Source of the DNA: Streptomyces sp. ATexAB-D23
GTDB taxonomy: Bacteria; Actinomycetota; Actinomycetes; Streptomycetales; Streptomycetaceae
DNA: 64,000 nucleotides
Direction: 5' to 3'
NCBI RefSeq assembly: GCF_000373645.1
Contig: NZ_KB892001.1
Location: 450,667-514,666, forward strand
The notes under the pieces were generated by a model. That model was not told where the DNA came from, did no database searches, and was given only the letters and a program-made list of their open reading frames with translations. Positions 30,799 to 40,776 of the stretch are shown here, one piece after another. Within the stretch, counting starts at the first letter, position 1. Each line of letters opens with the position of its first letter. Made by a program: the position numbers and the translations under genes.

Positions 30799-32352
30799 GT
30801 GACTGCTCTCACTCTCAGCACTGCCGGTGCGGCGACGCTGCGCGCCGACGCCCTCGTCGTGGGCGTCGCCAAGGGCGCTGGTTCCAAGTCTGGGGACCTC
30901 GTCCTCGCACCGGGCGCCGAGGCCGTGGACAAGGCGTTCGGCGGGAAGCTCGCCGCCGTCCTGGCGACCCTGGGCGCCTCGGGTGCCGAGGGCGAGCTGA
31001 CCAAGGTCCCCGCACCCGAGGGCCTCAAGGCCCCGGTCGTCGTCGCGGCCGGTCTCGGCGCGGCCCCGGAGAAGGACGGCGCGTACGACGCCGAGGCGCT
31101 GCGCCGGGCCGCCGGTGCGGCCGCCCGCTCGCTGGCCGGCGCCAAGAAGGCCGGCTTCGCGCTGCCCATCGCCTCCGTCGAGGACGCCGAGGCCATCGCG
31201 GAGGGCGCGCTGCTCGGCGCGTACGCCTTCACCGCCTACCAGGCCGGCGAGAACAAGCTCGCCCCCAAGGACGCCAAGGCCGGCGGCCCGAAGCCGCCGC
31301 TCGCCGAGGTCGCCGTGCTCGGCGCCAAGCCGCGTGACAAGGCGTTCAAGGCCGCCGCGGAGCGCGCCCTCGCCGTGGCCGAGGAGATCAACCGCGCCCG
31401 CGACCTGGTGAACACCCCGCCGAACGACCTGTACCCCGAGTCCTTCGCCGCCGTGGCCACCGCCGCCGGCAAGGAGCACGGCGTCAAGGTGCAGGTCTTC
31501 GACGAGAAGGCGCTCGTCAAGGGCGGCTTCGGCGGCATCCTCGGCGTCGGCCAGGGCGCGGCCCGCGGCCCGCGCCTGGTGAAGCTCGCCTACACGCACC
31601 CGAAGGCGGAGAAGACCCTGGCCCTCGTGGGCAAGGGCATCACCTACGACTCGGGCGGCATCTCGCTGAAGCCGGCCGGGCACAACGAGACGATGAAGTG
31701 CGACATGGCCGGCGCCGCCGCCGTGTTCGCGACCGTCGTCTCGGCCGCCCGTCTGGGCCTGCGCGTCAACGTCACCGGCTGGCTGGCGCTCGCCGAGAAC
31801 ATGCCGTCGGGCAGCGCCACCCGCCCCGGTGACGTCCTGCGCATGTACAGCGGCAAGACCGTCGAGGTCCTCAACACCGACGCCGAGGGCCGGCTCGTCC
31901 TGGCCGACGCGCTGACCCGCGCGTCGGAGGAGAAGCCGGACGCGATCGTCGACGTGGCGACCCTGACCGGCGCGATGGTGCTGGCCCTGGGCAACCGCAC
32001 GTTCGGCATCATGGCCAACGACGACGCCTTCCGGACCTCGATCCACGAGATCGCCGACGAGGTCGGCGAGGCGTCCTGGCCGATGCCGCTCCCGGCCGAC
32101 CTGCGCAAGGGCATGGACTCGCCGACCGCCGACATCGCCAACATGGGCGAGCGGATGGGCGGCGGCCTGGTGGCCGGTCTGTTCCTGAAGGAGTTCGTGG
32201 GCGAGGGCATCGCCTGGGCGCACCTGGACATCGCGGGCCCCGCCTTCCACGAGGGCGCCCCGTACGGCTACACGCCCAAGGGCGGCACCGGATCGGCGAT
32301 CCGCACCCTGGTCAGGCTGGCGGAGCGCACCGCCGACGGCGACCTCGGCTGA
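30799..32352 (+). CDS. pepA: Leucyl aminopeptidase (M17)
   Basis: A 517-residue cytosolic di-metal peptidase; GTG start at 30799. The M17 signature NTDAEGRLVLADAL is present near residue 357-370, and metal/active-site motifs include GKGITYDSGGISLKP (~278), KCDMAGAAAV and HLDIAGPAF. The N-terminal macro-like domain is Ala/Gly/Lys rich. It removes N-terminal residues in peptide turnover. Followed by hairpins near 32345-32440. Confidence 0.95.
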   Translation: MTALTLSTAGAATLRADALVVGVAKGAGSKSGDLVLAPGAEAVDKAFGGKLAAVLATLGASGAEGELTKVPAPEGLKAPVVVAAGLGAAPEKDGAYDAEALRRAAGAAARSLAGAKKAGFALPIASVEDAEAIAEGALLGAYAFTAYQAGENKLAPKDAKAGGPKPPLAEVAVLGAKPRDKAFKAAAERALAVAEEINRARDLVNTPPNDLYPESFAAVATAAGKEHGVKVQVFDEKALVKGGFGGILGVGQGAARGPRLVKLAYTHPKAEKTLALVGKGITYDSGGISLKPAGHNETMKCDMAGAAAVFATVVSAARLGLRVNVTGWLALAENMPSGSATRPGDVLRMYSGKTVEVLNTDAEGRLVLADALTRASEEKPDAIVDVATLTGAMVLALGNRTFGIMANDDAFRTSIHEIADEVGEASWPMPLPADLRKGMDSPTADIANMGERMGGGLVAGLFLKEFVGEGIAWAHLDIAGPAFHEGAPYGYTPKGGTGSAIRTLVRLAERTADGDLG

Positions 32353-32722
32353 GGCAGCGGCCGCGCCAGGGGCGTCGCGCCGCGGCCCCGGCCACGACCG
32401 GCGAGGCGCCCCTGCGGCCCCGGGCATACGTCCGGGGCCGTACGCGTTCCCCTCACGGCACCGCGACCGGGAAAGGGACGGTTTCGCTCTCGACGAAATC
32501 CCCTGTTTCCTACCCAGCGGTAATCCACTGGGACGGACGATCATCCGTCCCGGACACGGGCCCCGCGTCCCGCCCACCGTCAACAAGTGCGAAGATGGGT
32601 TCTCGGCAGGACAGGGCCCCCACCACAGGGCCGAAGACAAAGCGGCCGCACACCAGCCGACCGGCCGGTCACACCCCGAGGACGGGGCCCGGCGTACGGC
32701 GCACATGCATGGAGGACGTGAC
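32353..32722. promoter_or_regulatory. Region between pepA and lpd
   Basis: About 370 bp. It has a 9-bp GC hairpin (32415-32423 with 32432-32440), a plausible pepA terminator, and an 8-bp inverted repeat (32530-32537 with 32544-32551), a possible operator upstream of lpd. No gene is supported. Confidence 0.45.
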
Positions 32723-34111
32723 GTGGCGAACGACGCCAGCACCGTTTTCGACCTAGTGATCCTCGGCGGTGGCAGCGGCGGGTATGCCGCGGCCCTGCGC
32801 GGAGCGCAGCTGGGCCTGGACGTCGCTCTGATCGAGAAGGGCAAGGTCGGCGGCACCTGCCTGCACAACGGCTGCATCCCCACGAAGGCCCTGCTGCACG
32901 CGGGCGAGATCGCGGACCAGGCCCGCGAGGCCGGCCAGTTCGGTGTCAAGGCCACCTTCGAGGGCGTCGACATGGCGGCCGTCCACAAGTACAAGGACGA
33001 CGTGATCTCGGGCCTGTACAAGGGTCTCCAGGGTCTCGTCGCCTCCCGCAAGGTGCACTACATCGAGGGTGAGGGCCGGCTCTCCTCCCCCACCTCGGTG
33101 GACGTGAACGGCCAGCGCATCCAGGGCCGCCACGTGCTCCTGGCGACCGGCTCCGTGCCGAAGTCGCTCCCGGGCCTGGAGATCGACGGCAACCGCATCA
33201 TCTCCTCGGACCACGCGCTGAAGCTGGACCGCGTGCCGAAGTCCGCGATCGTGCTGGGCGGCGGCGTCATCGGCGTCGAGTTCGCCTCCGCGTGGACCTC
33301 CTTCGGCACCGACGTGACGATCATCGAGGGCCTGAAGCACCTCGTCCCGGTCGAGGACGAGAACAGCTCGAAGCTCCTGGAACGCGCGTTCCGCAAGCGC
33401 GGCATCAAGTTCAACCTCGGCACGTTCTTCCAGAGCGCCGAGTACACGCAGGACGGCGTCCGGGTGACCCTCGCCGACGGCAAGACCTTCGAGGCGGAGG
33501 TGCTGCTGGTCGCCATCGGCCGCGGCCCGGTCTCGCAGGGCCTGGGCTACGAGGAGGCCGGGGTCGCCATGGACCGCGGCTACGTCCTGGTCGACGAGTA
33601 CATGCGGACCAACGTGGAGACGATCTCCGCCGTCGGCGACCTGGTCCCGACGCTCCAGCTGGCGCACGTCGGCTTCGCCGAGGGCATCCTCGTGGCGGAG
33701 CGGCTGGCCGGTCTCCAGACCGTCCCGGTCGACTACGACGGTGTTCCCCGGGTGACGTACTGCCACCCCGAGGTCGCCTCCGTCGGTATCACCGAGGCCA
33801 AGGCCAAGGAGCTCTACGGCGCGGACAAGGTCGTCGCGCTGAAGTACAACCTCGCGGGCAACGGCAAGAGCAAGATCCTCAAGACCGCGGGCGAGATCAA
33901 GCTCGTCCAGGTCAAGGACGGTGCCGTGGTCGGCGTCCACATGGTCGGTGACCGTATGGGCGAGCAGGTCGGCGAAGCCCAGCTGATCTACAACTGGGAG
34001 GCGCTGCCGGCCGAGGTCGCCCAGCTCATCCACGCCCACCCGACCCAGAGCGAGGCGCTCGGCGAGGCCCACCTGGCCCTGGCCGGCAAGCCCCTGCACT
34101 CCCACGACTGA
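32723..34111 (+). CDS. lpd: Dihydrolipoamide dehydrogenase (E3)
   Basis: A 462-residue flavoprotein. GTG 32723 is chosen because GGAGGA (32711-32716) is spaced 6 bp before it; ATG 32705 would precede the ribosome site. FAD motif LVILGGGSGGYAAALRG, redox pair in GGTCLHNGCIPTKALLH, NAD motif VLGGGVIGVEFA, and the His-Glu dyad region HAHPTQSEALGEAH. It reoxidises lipoyl groups for 2-oxoacid dehydrogenases. sucB follows by 60 bp. Confidence 0.96.
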   Translation: MANDASTVFDLVILGGGSGGYAAALRGAQLGLDVALIEKGKVGGTCLHNGCIPTKALLHAGEIADQAREAGQFGVKATFEGVDMAAVHKYKDDVISGLYKGLQGLVASRKVHYIEGEGRLSSPTSVDVNGQRIQGRHVLLATGSVPKSLPGLEIDGNRIISSDHALKLDRVPKSAIVLGGGVIGVEFASAWTSFGTDVTIIEGLKHLVPVEDENSSKLLERAFRKRGIKFNLGTFFQSAEYTQDGVRVTLADGKTFEAEVLLVAIGRGPVSQGLGYEEAGVAMDRGYVLVDEYMRTNVETISAVGDLVPTLQLAHVGFAEGILVAERLAGLQTVPVDYDGVPRVTYCHPEVASVGITEAKAKELYGADKVVALKYNLAGNGKSKILKTAGEIKLVQVKDGAVVGVHMVGDRMGEQVGEAQLIYNWEALPAEVAQLIHAHPTQSEALGEAHLALAGKPLHSHD

Positions 34112-34171
34112 CCAGTCGACCGGGCGCGACGACCGACCACTTCCGCATTTTCGTTAGGAGCAACTGAAACC

Positions 34172-35965
34172 ATGTCGGTTTCCGTAACCCTGCCGGCGCT
34201 CGGAGAGAGCGTCACCGAGGGCACTGTCACCCGCTGGCTGAAGGCCGAGGGCGAGCGCGTCGAGGCCGACGAGCCGCTGCTCGAGGTGTCGACCGACAAG
34301 GTCGACACCGAGATCCCGGCCCCCGCCTCCGGCATCCTCTCCTCCATCAAGGTCGCCGAGGACGAGACCGTCGAGGTCGGCGCCGAGCTGGCCGTCATCG
34401 ACGACGGCTCGGGCGCTCCGGCCGCCGAGGCCGCCCCGGCCGCCGAGCCGGCCGCGGTCCCCGCCCCGGCCGCCACCGAGGCCCCGGCCGCCCCGTCGAC
34501 CGAGACCCAGGCCCCGGCCCCGGCCGAGGCGCCGAGCGCCGAGGCCACCGCCGGTGCCTCCTCCGCCTCCGGCACCGACGTCACCCTGCCGGCGCTCGGC
34601 GAGAGCGTCACCGAGGGCACCGTCACCCGCTGGCTGAAGGAGATCGGCGAGGAGGTCACGGAGGACGAGCCCCTCCTGGAGGTCTCCACGGACAAGGTCG
34701 ACACCGAGATCCCGGCCCCGGTCTCCGGCGTGCTGCTGGAGATCGTCGTCGCCGAGGACGAGACCGCCGAGGTCGGCGCCAAGCTCGCCGTCATCGGTGC
34801 GCCCGGTGCCGCCCCGGCCGCCGCTCCGGCACCGGCCGCCCCCGCACCGGCTCCGGCCGCTCCGGCTCCGGCACCGGCCGCTCCGGCCGCCCCCGCACCG
34901 GCACCCGCCGCGCCCGCTCCGGCACCGGCGGCCCCCGCCCCGGCTCCGGCGCCCGCCGCTCCGGCCGCTCCGGCTCCGGCTCCGGCTCCGGCCGCGCAGG
35001 CTCCGGCCGCGACCTCCGGCGACGACGGCGCGTACGTCACGCCGCTGGTCCGCAAGCTCGCCGCCGAGAACGGCGTCGACCTGGGCTCGGTCAAGGGCAC
35101 CGGCGTCGGTGGCCGTATCCGCAAGCAGGACGTGGTGGCCGCCGCGGAGGCCGCCAAGGCCGCCGCTGCCGCCCCGGCGCCCGCCGCCGTGACCGCCGGG
35201 GGCCATGCCCCCGCCTCCAAGGCGCCGAAGCTGGAGACCTCCCCGCTGCGCGGTCAGACGGTCAAGATGACCCGCATGCGCAAGGTCATCGGCGACAACA
35301 TGATGAAGGCGCTGCACTCGCAGGCCCAGCTGACCTCGGTCGTCGAGGTCGACGTCACCAAGCTGATGAAGCTGCGCAACAAGGCGAAGGACGGCTTCGC
35401 GGCCCGCGAGGGCGTCAAGCTCTCCCCGATGCCGTTCTACGTCAAGGCCGCCGCCCAGGCGCTGAAGGCCCACCCGGTCATCAACGCCCGGATCAACGAG
35501 GACGAAGGCACGATCACGTACTTCGACTCGGAGAACATCGGCATCGCCGTGGACGCCGAGAAGGGCCTGATGACCCCGGTCATCAAGGGCGCGGGCGACC
35601 TCAACATCGCCGGTATCTCGAAGAAGACCGCCGAGCTGGCCGGCAAGGCCCGCGGTGGCGGCCTGACGCCGGACGACATGTCCGGTGCCACCTTCACCAT
35701 CAGCAACACCGGCTCGCGCGGTGCGCTGTTCGACACCGTCATCGTGCCGCCGAACCAGGCAGCCATCCTGGGCATCGGCGCCACCGTCAAGCGTCCGGCG
35801 GTCATCGAGACCGAGGAGGGCACCGTCATCGGTGTCCGCGACATGACGTACCTCTCGCTCTCCTACGACCACCGTCTGGTGGACGGCGCGGACGCCGCCC
35901 GCTACCTGACCGCGGTCAAGGCGATCCTGGAGGCCGGCGAGTTCGAGGTCGAGCTCGGCCTGTAA
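34172..35965 (+). CDS. sucB: Dihydrolipoamide acyltransferase (E2) with two lipoyl domains
   Basis: A 597-residue E2. Two lipoyl domains (~1-78 and ~132-208) each carry the lipoylated Lys in STDKVDTEIPAP. Ala/Pro-rich linkers follow each; the second (~210-285) is a long Ala-Pro run. A peripheral-subunit-binding domain (TPLVRKLAAENGVDLGSVKG, ~289) and a catalytic domain with SLSYDHRLVDGADAA near the C-terminus complete it. In actinobacteria this SucB-type E2 serves shared pyruvate/2-oxoglutarate dehydrogenase complexes. Ribosome site AGGAGC before ATG 34172. Confidence 0.95.
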   Translation: MSVSVTLPALGESVTEGTVTRWLKAEGERVEADEPLLEVSTDKVDTEIPAPASGILSSIKVAEDETVEVGAELAVIDDGSGAPAAEAAPAAEPAAVPAPAATEAPAAPSTETQAPAPAEAPSAEATAGASSASGTDVTLPALGESVTEGTVTRWLKEIGEEVTEDEPLLEVSTDKVDTEIPAPVSGVLLEIVVAEDETAEVGAKLAVIGAPGAAPAAAPAPAAPAPAPAAPAPAPAAPAAPAPAPAAPAPAPAAPAPAPAPAAPAAPAPAPAPAAQAPAATSGDDGAYVTPLVRKLAAENGVDLGSVKGTGVGGRIRKQDVVAAAEAAKAAAAAPAPAAVTAGGHAPASKAPKLETSPLRGQTVKMTRMRKVIGDNMMKALHSQAQLTSVVEVDVTKLMKLRNKAKDGFAAREGVKLSPMPFYVKAAAQALKAHPVINARINEDEGTITYFDSENIGIAVDAEKGLMTPVIKGAGDLNIAGISKKTAELAGKARGGGLTPDDMSGATFTISNTGSRGALFDTVIVPPNQAAILGIGATVKRPAVIETEEGTVIGVRDMTYLSLSYDHRLVDGADAARYLTAVKAILEAGEFEVELGL

Positions 35966-35978
35966 CCAGCCTCACGAT

Positions 35979-36017
35979 CGGCGCCCCCGTCCGGAACACT
36001 CCCGGGCGGGGGCGCCG
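35979..36017 (+). terminator. Hairpin terminator after sucB
   Basis: GC-rich stem (arms about 35979-35994 and 36002-36017, with one G-T pair and a ~7-nt loop), 14 bp after the stop. Confidence 0.7.
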
Positions 36018-36023
36018 CCGTAT

Positions 36024-36033
36024 TGTCTAGACA
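36024..36033. promoter_or_regulatory. Likely GntR-type operator
   Basis: Perfect palindrome TGTCTAGACA, preceded by T, 63 bp upstream of the GntR gene. It resembles the TNGTNNNACNA-type sites of FadR-subfamily regulators, so autoregulation is likely (inference). Confidence 0.5.
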
Positions 36034-36095
36034 CCACCGGTCGCCCCGGCCACCGTGCCGGTGCAGGCGTACCGGTCTGTCCGAAGGAGCCCGTC

Positions 36096-36719
36096 ATGAC
36101 CCCGCCCGTCGTCCACTCGCTGCGCGAACAGATCCGCGAGCACATCGTGGAGGGGATCGTCAGCGGGCGCTGGAAGCCGGGCGAGCGGATCGTGGAGCGG
36201 CGCATCGCCACCGAGCTGGAGGTCAGCCAGACGCCCGTGCGCGAGGCGCTGCGGGAGCTGGAGACGCTGCGGCTGATCGAGTCGGCGCCCAACAAGGGCG
36301 TCCGGGTCCGCAACCTCACGGCCGCCGATCTGGAGGAGAGCTACCCGGTACGGGCCGGTCTGGAGCAGATCGCCGCCGAGCTGGCGGCCCCCGGGCTCGG
36401 CGAGGACTGCTCGCTGCTGACCCCGCACGTGGCGGCGCTCTACGAGGCGGACCGGCTGGCGGACGGCGAGGCACAGGTGCGCCACACGGTCGCCTTCCAC
36501 CGCGAGATGGTGCGGGCGGCGGGCAACGCGGTGCTGCTGCACACCTGGGAGGGGCTCGGCATCGAGGTGTTCACGGCGCTGTCGATCCGCTGGCTGGGGA
36601 CGGTGCAGAAGTCCTACGCCGAGGAGCACGAGGCGCTCATCGACGCCTTCCTGCGCAAGGACCCGGACATAGGGACCCTGGTCAAGGCGCACGTGCTGGG
36701 CTGCGCGCCGCGCGCCTGA
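36096..36719 (+). CDS. GntR-family regulator, FadR (FCD) subfamily
   Basis: A 207-residue protein. The winged HTH (LREQIREHIVEGIVSGRWKPG, then VSQTPVREALRELETLRLIE) is followed by an FCD ligand domain (~75-200) with metal-site His residues in VAFHREMVRAAGN and HTWEGLG. Set between sucB and aceE, it is a good candidate for sensing a carboxylate and controlling these genes. A palindrome lies 63 bp upstream, and another inverted repeat precedes aceE. Confidence 0.92.
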   Translation: MTPPVVHSLREQIREHIVEGIVSGRWKPGERIVERRIATELEVSQTPVREALRELETLRLIESAPNKGVRVRNLTAADLEESYPVRAGLEQIAAELAAPGLGEDCSLLTPHVAALYEADRLADGEAQVRHTVAFHREMVRAAGNAVLLHTWEGLGIEVFTALSIRWLGTVQKSYAEEHEALIDAFLRKDPDIGTLVKAHVLGCAPRA

Positions 36720-36874
36720 GCCCCGCACCGGGCCGGTGACGCATCTGTCACCAGGAGTGCTCACCCGTGCAGATCGACGCCCCTTTTGCGCGCTAAATCC
36801 CGTCACTCGGTGCCCCATTTCATGGCACGGCATGCCACTTTCTTCAGATCGAGAAGTTTTTCCTTTCATCCTTT

Positions 36875-36889
36875 GATCGATCATCGATC
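36875..36889. promoter_or_regulatory. Inverted repeat upstream of aceE
   Basis: GATCGAT-C-ATCGATC, 7-bp perfect arms with a 1-bp centre, in an AT-rich patch about 100 bp before the aceE start. Candidate operator; the binding protein is unknown and differs in sequence from the palindrome upstream of the GntR gene. Confidence 0.45.
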
Positions 36890-36987
36890 GGCGACTTACA
36901 GTTCACTTCGCGGGCCCACCGGCCCCATCGCCCTGTCCTGCCAGTCAGGGACTTCTCCACCCCCCTCCTCACCGGAAGGCGGCGATC

Positions 36988-39657
36988 ATGACCGACCCCG
37001 TAGGAAAGCTTCCGAGCGAGCTCGACCAGCTCCCGGACCGCGACCCGGAGGAGACCGCTGAATGGGCGGCCTCCCTGGATGCCGTCACCAAGGCCGCGGG
37101 CCCGCACCGCGCCGCGTACCTGATGCGCCGGTCGCTCCAGCACGCCGAGGGCGCCGGTCTCGCGCTGCCCAAGCTGCTGGAGACCGATTACGTCAACTCC
37201 ATCCCGACCGCCGCGGAGCCCGCCTTCGACGGTGACCTGGAGATGGAGTCGAAGATCACCGCGTGGAACCGCTGGAACGCGGCCGCGATGGTCACCCGCG
37301 GCTCGCGCTTCGGCGTCGGCGGCCACATCGCCACCTTCGCCTCGGCGGCCTGGCTGTACGAGACCGGCTTCAACCACTTCTTCCGCGGCAAGGAGGGCGA
37401 GGGCTCCGGCGACCAGCTGTACATCCAGGGCCACGCCTCCCCCGGCATCTACGCCCGCGCCTTCCTCGACGGCCGGCTCGACGAGCAGCAGCTCGACAAC
37501 TTCCGCCAGGAGGCGGGCGGCAACGGCCTGCCGTCCTACCCGCACCCGCGGCGGCTGCCCTGGCTGTGGGAGTTCCCCACCGTCTCGATGGGCCTCGGCC
37601 CGCTCTCGGCGATCTACCAGGCGCGCTTCAACCGCTACCTGGCCAACCGCAACATCAAGGACACGTCGAACTCGCACGTCTGGGCCTTCCTGGGCGACGG
37701 CGAGATGGACGAGCCCGAGTCGACCGCCGCCCTCGCCCTCGCGGCCCGTGAGCAGCTCGACAACCTGACCTTCGTCATCAACTGCAACCTCCAGCGCCTC
37801 GACGGCCCGGTCCGCGCCAACTTCCGCGTGGTCCAGGAGCTGGAGAGTGCCTTCCGCGGCGCCGGCTGGAACGTCGTCAAGACGCTCTGGGGCACCGCCT
37901 GGGACGAGCTGTTCCAGCTCGACACCGCGGGTGCGCTGGTACGCCGGCTCCGCGAGGTCCCGGACGCGCAGTTCCAGACGTACGCCACCCGCGACGTCGC
38001 CTACATCCGTGAGCACTTCTTCGGCGCCGAGCCCGCCCTCGCCGAGCTGGCGAAGCTGCTCACCGACGCGAAGATCGCCGAGTGCTTCCACACCTCGCGC
38101 GGCGGCCACGAGGCCCGCAAGGTCTACGCGGCGTACCGGGCGGCCCTGGAGCACAAGGGCGCGCCGACGGTGATCCTGGCGCAGACCGTGAAGGGCTACA
38201 CGCTCGGCCCCGGCTTCGAGTCGCGCAACGCCAACCACCAGATGAAGAAGCTGGACGGCAAGCAGTTCCGCGCCATGCGCGACCTGCTCGACCTGCCGAT
38301 CCCGGACGCGAAGCTGGACGAGGGCCTGGTGCCCTACGCCCACCCGGGCGCCGACTCCCCCGAGGTCCGCTACCTCCAGGAGCGCCGCGCCGCCCTCGGC
38401 GGCCCCGCCCCGGCCCGCCGGGTGCACGCGGTGGCGCTGCCGACGCCCGAGGAGCGCGCGTTCGCCGCGCTGAAGAAGGGCTCCGGCAAGCAGGAGCTGG
38501 CCACCACGATGGCCTTCGTCCGCCTGGTCAAGGACCTGATGCGGGACAAGCAGACCGGCAAGCGCTGGGTCCCGATCGTCCCCGACGAGGCCCGGACCTT
38601 CGGCATGGAGGCGCTGTTCCCGTCGGCCGGCATCTACTCGCCGCTCGGCCAGACGTACGACCCGGTCGACCGCGACCAGCTGATGTACTACAAGGAAGCC
38701 AAGGACGGCCAGGTCCTCAACGAGGGCATCACCGAGGCCGGCGCCATGGCCGACTTCATCGCCGCCGCCACGTCGTACGCGACGCACGGCGAGCCGATGA
38801 TCCCGTTCTACATCTTCTACTCGATGTTCGGCTGGCAGCGTACGGGCGACCAGTTCTGGCAGCTCGGCGACCAGCTCGGCCGCGGCTTCGTGGTCGGCGC
38901 GACCGCCGGCCGTACGACGCTGACGGGTGAGGGCCTCCAGCACGCGGACGGCCACTCGCACCTGATCGCGGCCACGAACCCGGCGTCGCTCAACTACGAC
39001 CCGGCGTTCGCGTACGAGATCGCGGTGATCGTCCAGGACGGTCTGCGCCGGATGTACGGCCCCGACGCCGAGGACGTCTTCTACTACCTGACGGTCTACA
39101 ACGAGCCGAAGCCGCAGCCCGCGATGCCGGAAGGCGTCGAGGAGGGCATCGTCAAGGGCCTCTACCGCTTCAAGGAGGGCACGCCCGCCGGGGCGGACGC
39201 GCCGCGCGCCCAGCTGCTGGCCTCCGGTACGGCGATCCACTGGGCCCTGGAGGCCCAGGAGCTGCTGGCCGCCGACTGGGGTGTCACGGCCGACGTCTGG
39301 TCCGCGACCTCGTGGGGCGAGCTGCGCCGGGAGGCGCTGGAGTGCGACGAGGCGCTGCTCCGCGGCGAGCAGCGGGTGCCGTACGTGACGCAGGCGCTGG
39401 ACGGCGCGCCGGGCCCGGTCCTCGCGGTCAGCGACTGGATGCGCGCGGTGCCGGACCAGATCAGCCAGTGGGTCGAGCAGGACTGGTCCTCGCTCGGCAC
39501 GGACGGCTTCGGGATCTCCGACACCCGTGACGCGGCCCGCCGCCACTTCGGTGTCGACGCCCAGTCCGTCGTGGTCGCGGTCCTGGCCCAGCTGGCCCGT
39601 CGCGGCGAGGTCCCCGCGACGGCGGTCAAGGAGGCCCGGGACCGGTACGGTCTCTGA
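36988..39657 (+). CDS. aceE: Pyruvate dehydrogenase E1 component, homodimeric type
   Basis: An 889-residue ThDP enzyme, typical length for homodimeric AceE. Visible blocks are [17 protein letters not shown] (~112), [17 protein letters not shown] (~150), the ThDP motif [11 protein letters not shown] followed by [15 protein letters not shown] (~235-275), and [19 protein letters not shown] (~600). It decarboxylates pyruvate and acetylates the E2 lipoyl group. Start MTDPVGK with GGAAGGCGG upstream. The 268-bp upstream gap carries an inverted repeat. Confidence 0.96.
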   Translation: MTDPVGKLPSELDQLPDRDPEETAEWAASLDAVTKAAGPHRAAYLMRRSLQHAEGAGLALPKLLETDYVNSIPTAAEPAFDGDLEMESKITAWNRWNAAAMVTRGSRFGVGGHIATFASAAWLYETGFNHFFRGKEGEGSGDQLYIQGHASPGIYARAFLDGRLDEQQLDNFRQEAGGNGLPSYPHPRRLPWLWEFPTVSMGLGPLSAIYQARFNRYLANRNIKDTSNSHVWAFLGDGEMDEPESTAALALAAREQLDNLTFVINCNLQRLDGPVRANFRVVQELESAFRGAGWNVVKTLWGTAWDELFQLDTAGALVRRLREVPDAQFQTYATRDVAYIREHFFGAEPALAELAKLLTDAKIAECFHTSRGGHEARKVYAAYRAALEHKGAPTVILAQTVKGYTLGPGFESRNANHQMKKLDGKQFRAMRDLLDLPIPDAKLDEGLVPYAHPGADSPEVRYLQERRAALGGPAPARRVHAVALPTPEERAFAALKKGSGKQELATTMAFVRLVKDLMRDKQTGKRWVPIVPDEARTFGMEALFPSAGIYSPLGQTYDPVDRDQLMYYKEAKDGQVLNEGITEAGAMADFIAAATSYATHGEPMIPFYIFYSMFGWQRTGDQFWQLGDQLGRGFVVGATAGRTTLTGEGLQHADGHSHLIAATNPASLNYDPAFAYEIAVIVQDGLRRMYGPDAEDVFYYLTVYNEPKPQPAMPEGVEEGIVKGLYRFKEGTPAGADAPRAQLLASGTAIHWALEAQELLAADWGVTADVWSATSWGELRREALECDEALLRGEQRVPYVTQALDGAPGPVLAVSDWMRAVPDQISQWVEQDWSSLGTDGFGISDTRDAARRHFGVDAQSVVVAVLAQLARRGEVPATAVKEARDRYGL

Positions 39658-39670
39658 TCCCGCGCACGGT

Positions 39671-39707
39671 CGAGCCCGTCCCGCGCCCCGTGCGCGGGGC
39701 GGGCTCG
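39671..39707 (+). terminator. Hairpin terminator after aceE
   Basis: A 16-bp stem (39671-39686 with 39692-39707, one G-T pair), 5-nt loop, 14 bp after the stop, followed by TCCCGTTT. Confidence 0.8.
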
Positions 39708-39736
39708 TCCCGTTTCCGTACGGCCACAATGGCCGT

Positions 39737-40717
39737 ATGCGTGCTGCCCGGCTGATCAGAATGGTGCTGCTCCTCCAGGCCCGCCCCGGTATGACCGCCG
39801 CCGGGCTCGCCGCGGAGCTGGAGGTGTCCGAGCGGACCGTCACCCGGGACGCCCAGGCCCTGTCCGAGGCCGGTGTCCCGGTGTACGCGGAACGCGGCCG
39901 GGCGGGCGGCTACCGGCTCGTCGGCGGGTACCGCACCGGGCTGACCGGGCTCGCCCGGGACGAGGCCGAGGCGCTCTTCCTGTCCGGCCTGCCGTCCGCC
40001 CTGCGCGAGATGGGCCTCGCGGACGCCGCGTCCGCCGCCCGCCTGAAGGTCTCGGCGGCCCTGACGCCCGCCCTGCGGGACGCCCCCGCCGGGGCGGGCC
40101 GCCGCTTCCACCTGGACGCGCCCGCCTGGTACCAGGAGCCGGTCGCGCCCGAGCTGCTGCCCGCCGTGGCCGAGGCCGTGTGGCGCGACCGCCTGCTCCT
40201 CGCCCGCTACCGGCGGGCCGGCCGGGAGACCGGGGCGGAACGGGAGCTGGCCCCCTACGGCCTCGTCCTGAAGGCCGGGGTCTGGTACCTGTGCGCCCGC
40301 GCGGGCGACGACTTCCGGGTGTACCGGATCGACCGGTTCACCGCCGCGGCCGTCTCGGACACGCCGTTCGTCCGGGACGAGGGCTTCGACCTGCCCTCCT
40401 TCTGGGCGGAGCGGTCGGCCGAGTTCGCCCGGTCGCTGCTGCGGGCGCGGGTGAGGGTACGGCTCTCGGAGACGGGCGTGCGTCTGCTGCCGCACGCCGT
40501 GGACCGGGCCGCCGCGCGGGAGGCGCTGGAGGCGGCGGGGCCGCCCGGCGCCGACGGATGGGTCACGGTCACCCTGCCGGTCGAGTCCCTGGACGTCGCC
40601 CGCGGCCAGCTGATGGGCCTCGGGCCGGAGTTGGAGGTGCTGGAACCCGCGGCCCTGCGCGCCGGGTTCGCGGCGGCCGCCGCCCGGCTGCACGCGCTCT
40701 ACCGGGGCACTTCCTGA
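39737..40717 (+). CDS. YafY-type regulator (HTH_11 + WYL domain)
   Basis: A 326-residue protein starting MRAARLIRMVLLLQARPGM. N-terminal HTH_11 (AAGLAAELEVSERTVTRDAQ) and a wing (YAERGRAGGYRLVGGYRTG); the WYL domain (~145-215) contains RELAPYGLVLKAGVWYLCA; a WCX-type tail ends the protein. WYL regulators often sense nucleic-acid or nucleotide ligands. Target unknown; it stands alone here. Confidence 0.88.
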   Translation: MRAARLIRMVLLLQARPGMTAAGLAAELEVSERTVTRDAQALSEAGVPVYAERGRAGGYRLVGGYRTGLTGLARDEAEALFLSGLPSALREMGLADAASAARLKVSAALTPALRDAPAGAGRRFHLDAPAWYQEPVAPELLPAVAEAVWRDRLLLARYRRAGRETGAERELAPYGLVLKAGVWYLCARAGDDFRVYRIDRFTAAAVSDTPFVRDEGFDLPSFWAERSAEFARSLLRARVRVRLSETGVRLLPHAVDRAAAREALEAAGPPGADGWVTVTLPVESLDVARGQLMGLGPELEVLEPAALRAGFAAAAARLHALYRGTS

Positions 40718-40776
40718 GCCCCGTCGCGGTGACTGGGCGTGCGTGGCCCGCCCCCAGGGCAGATGCTGGACCCGTG

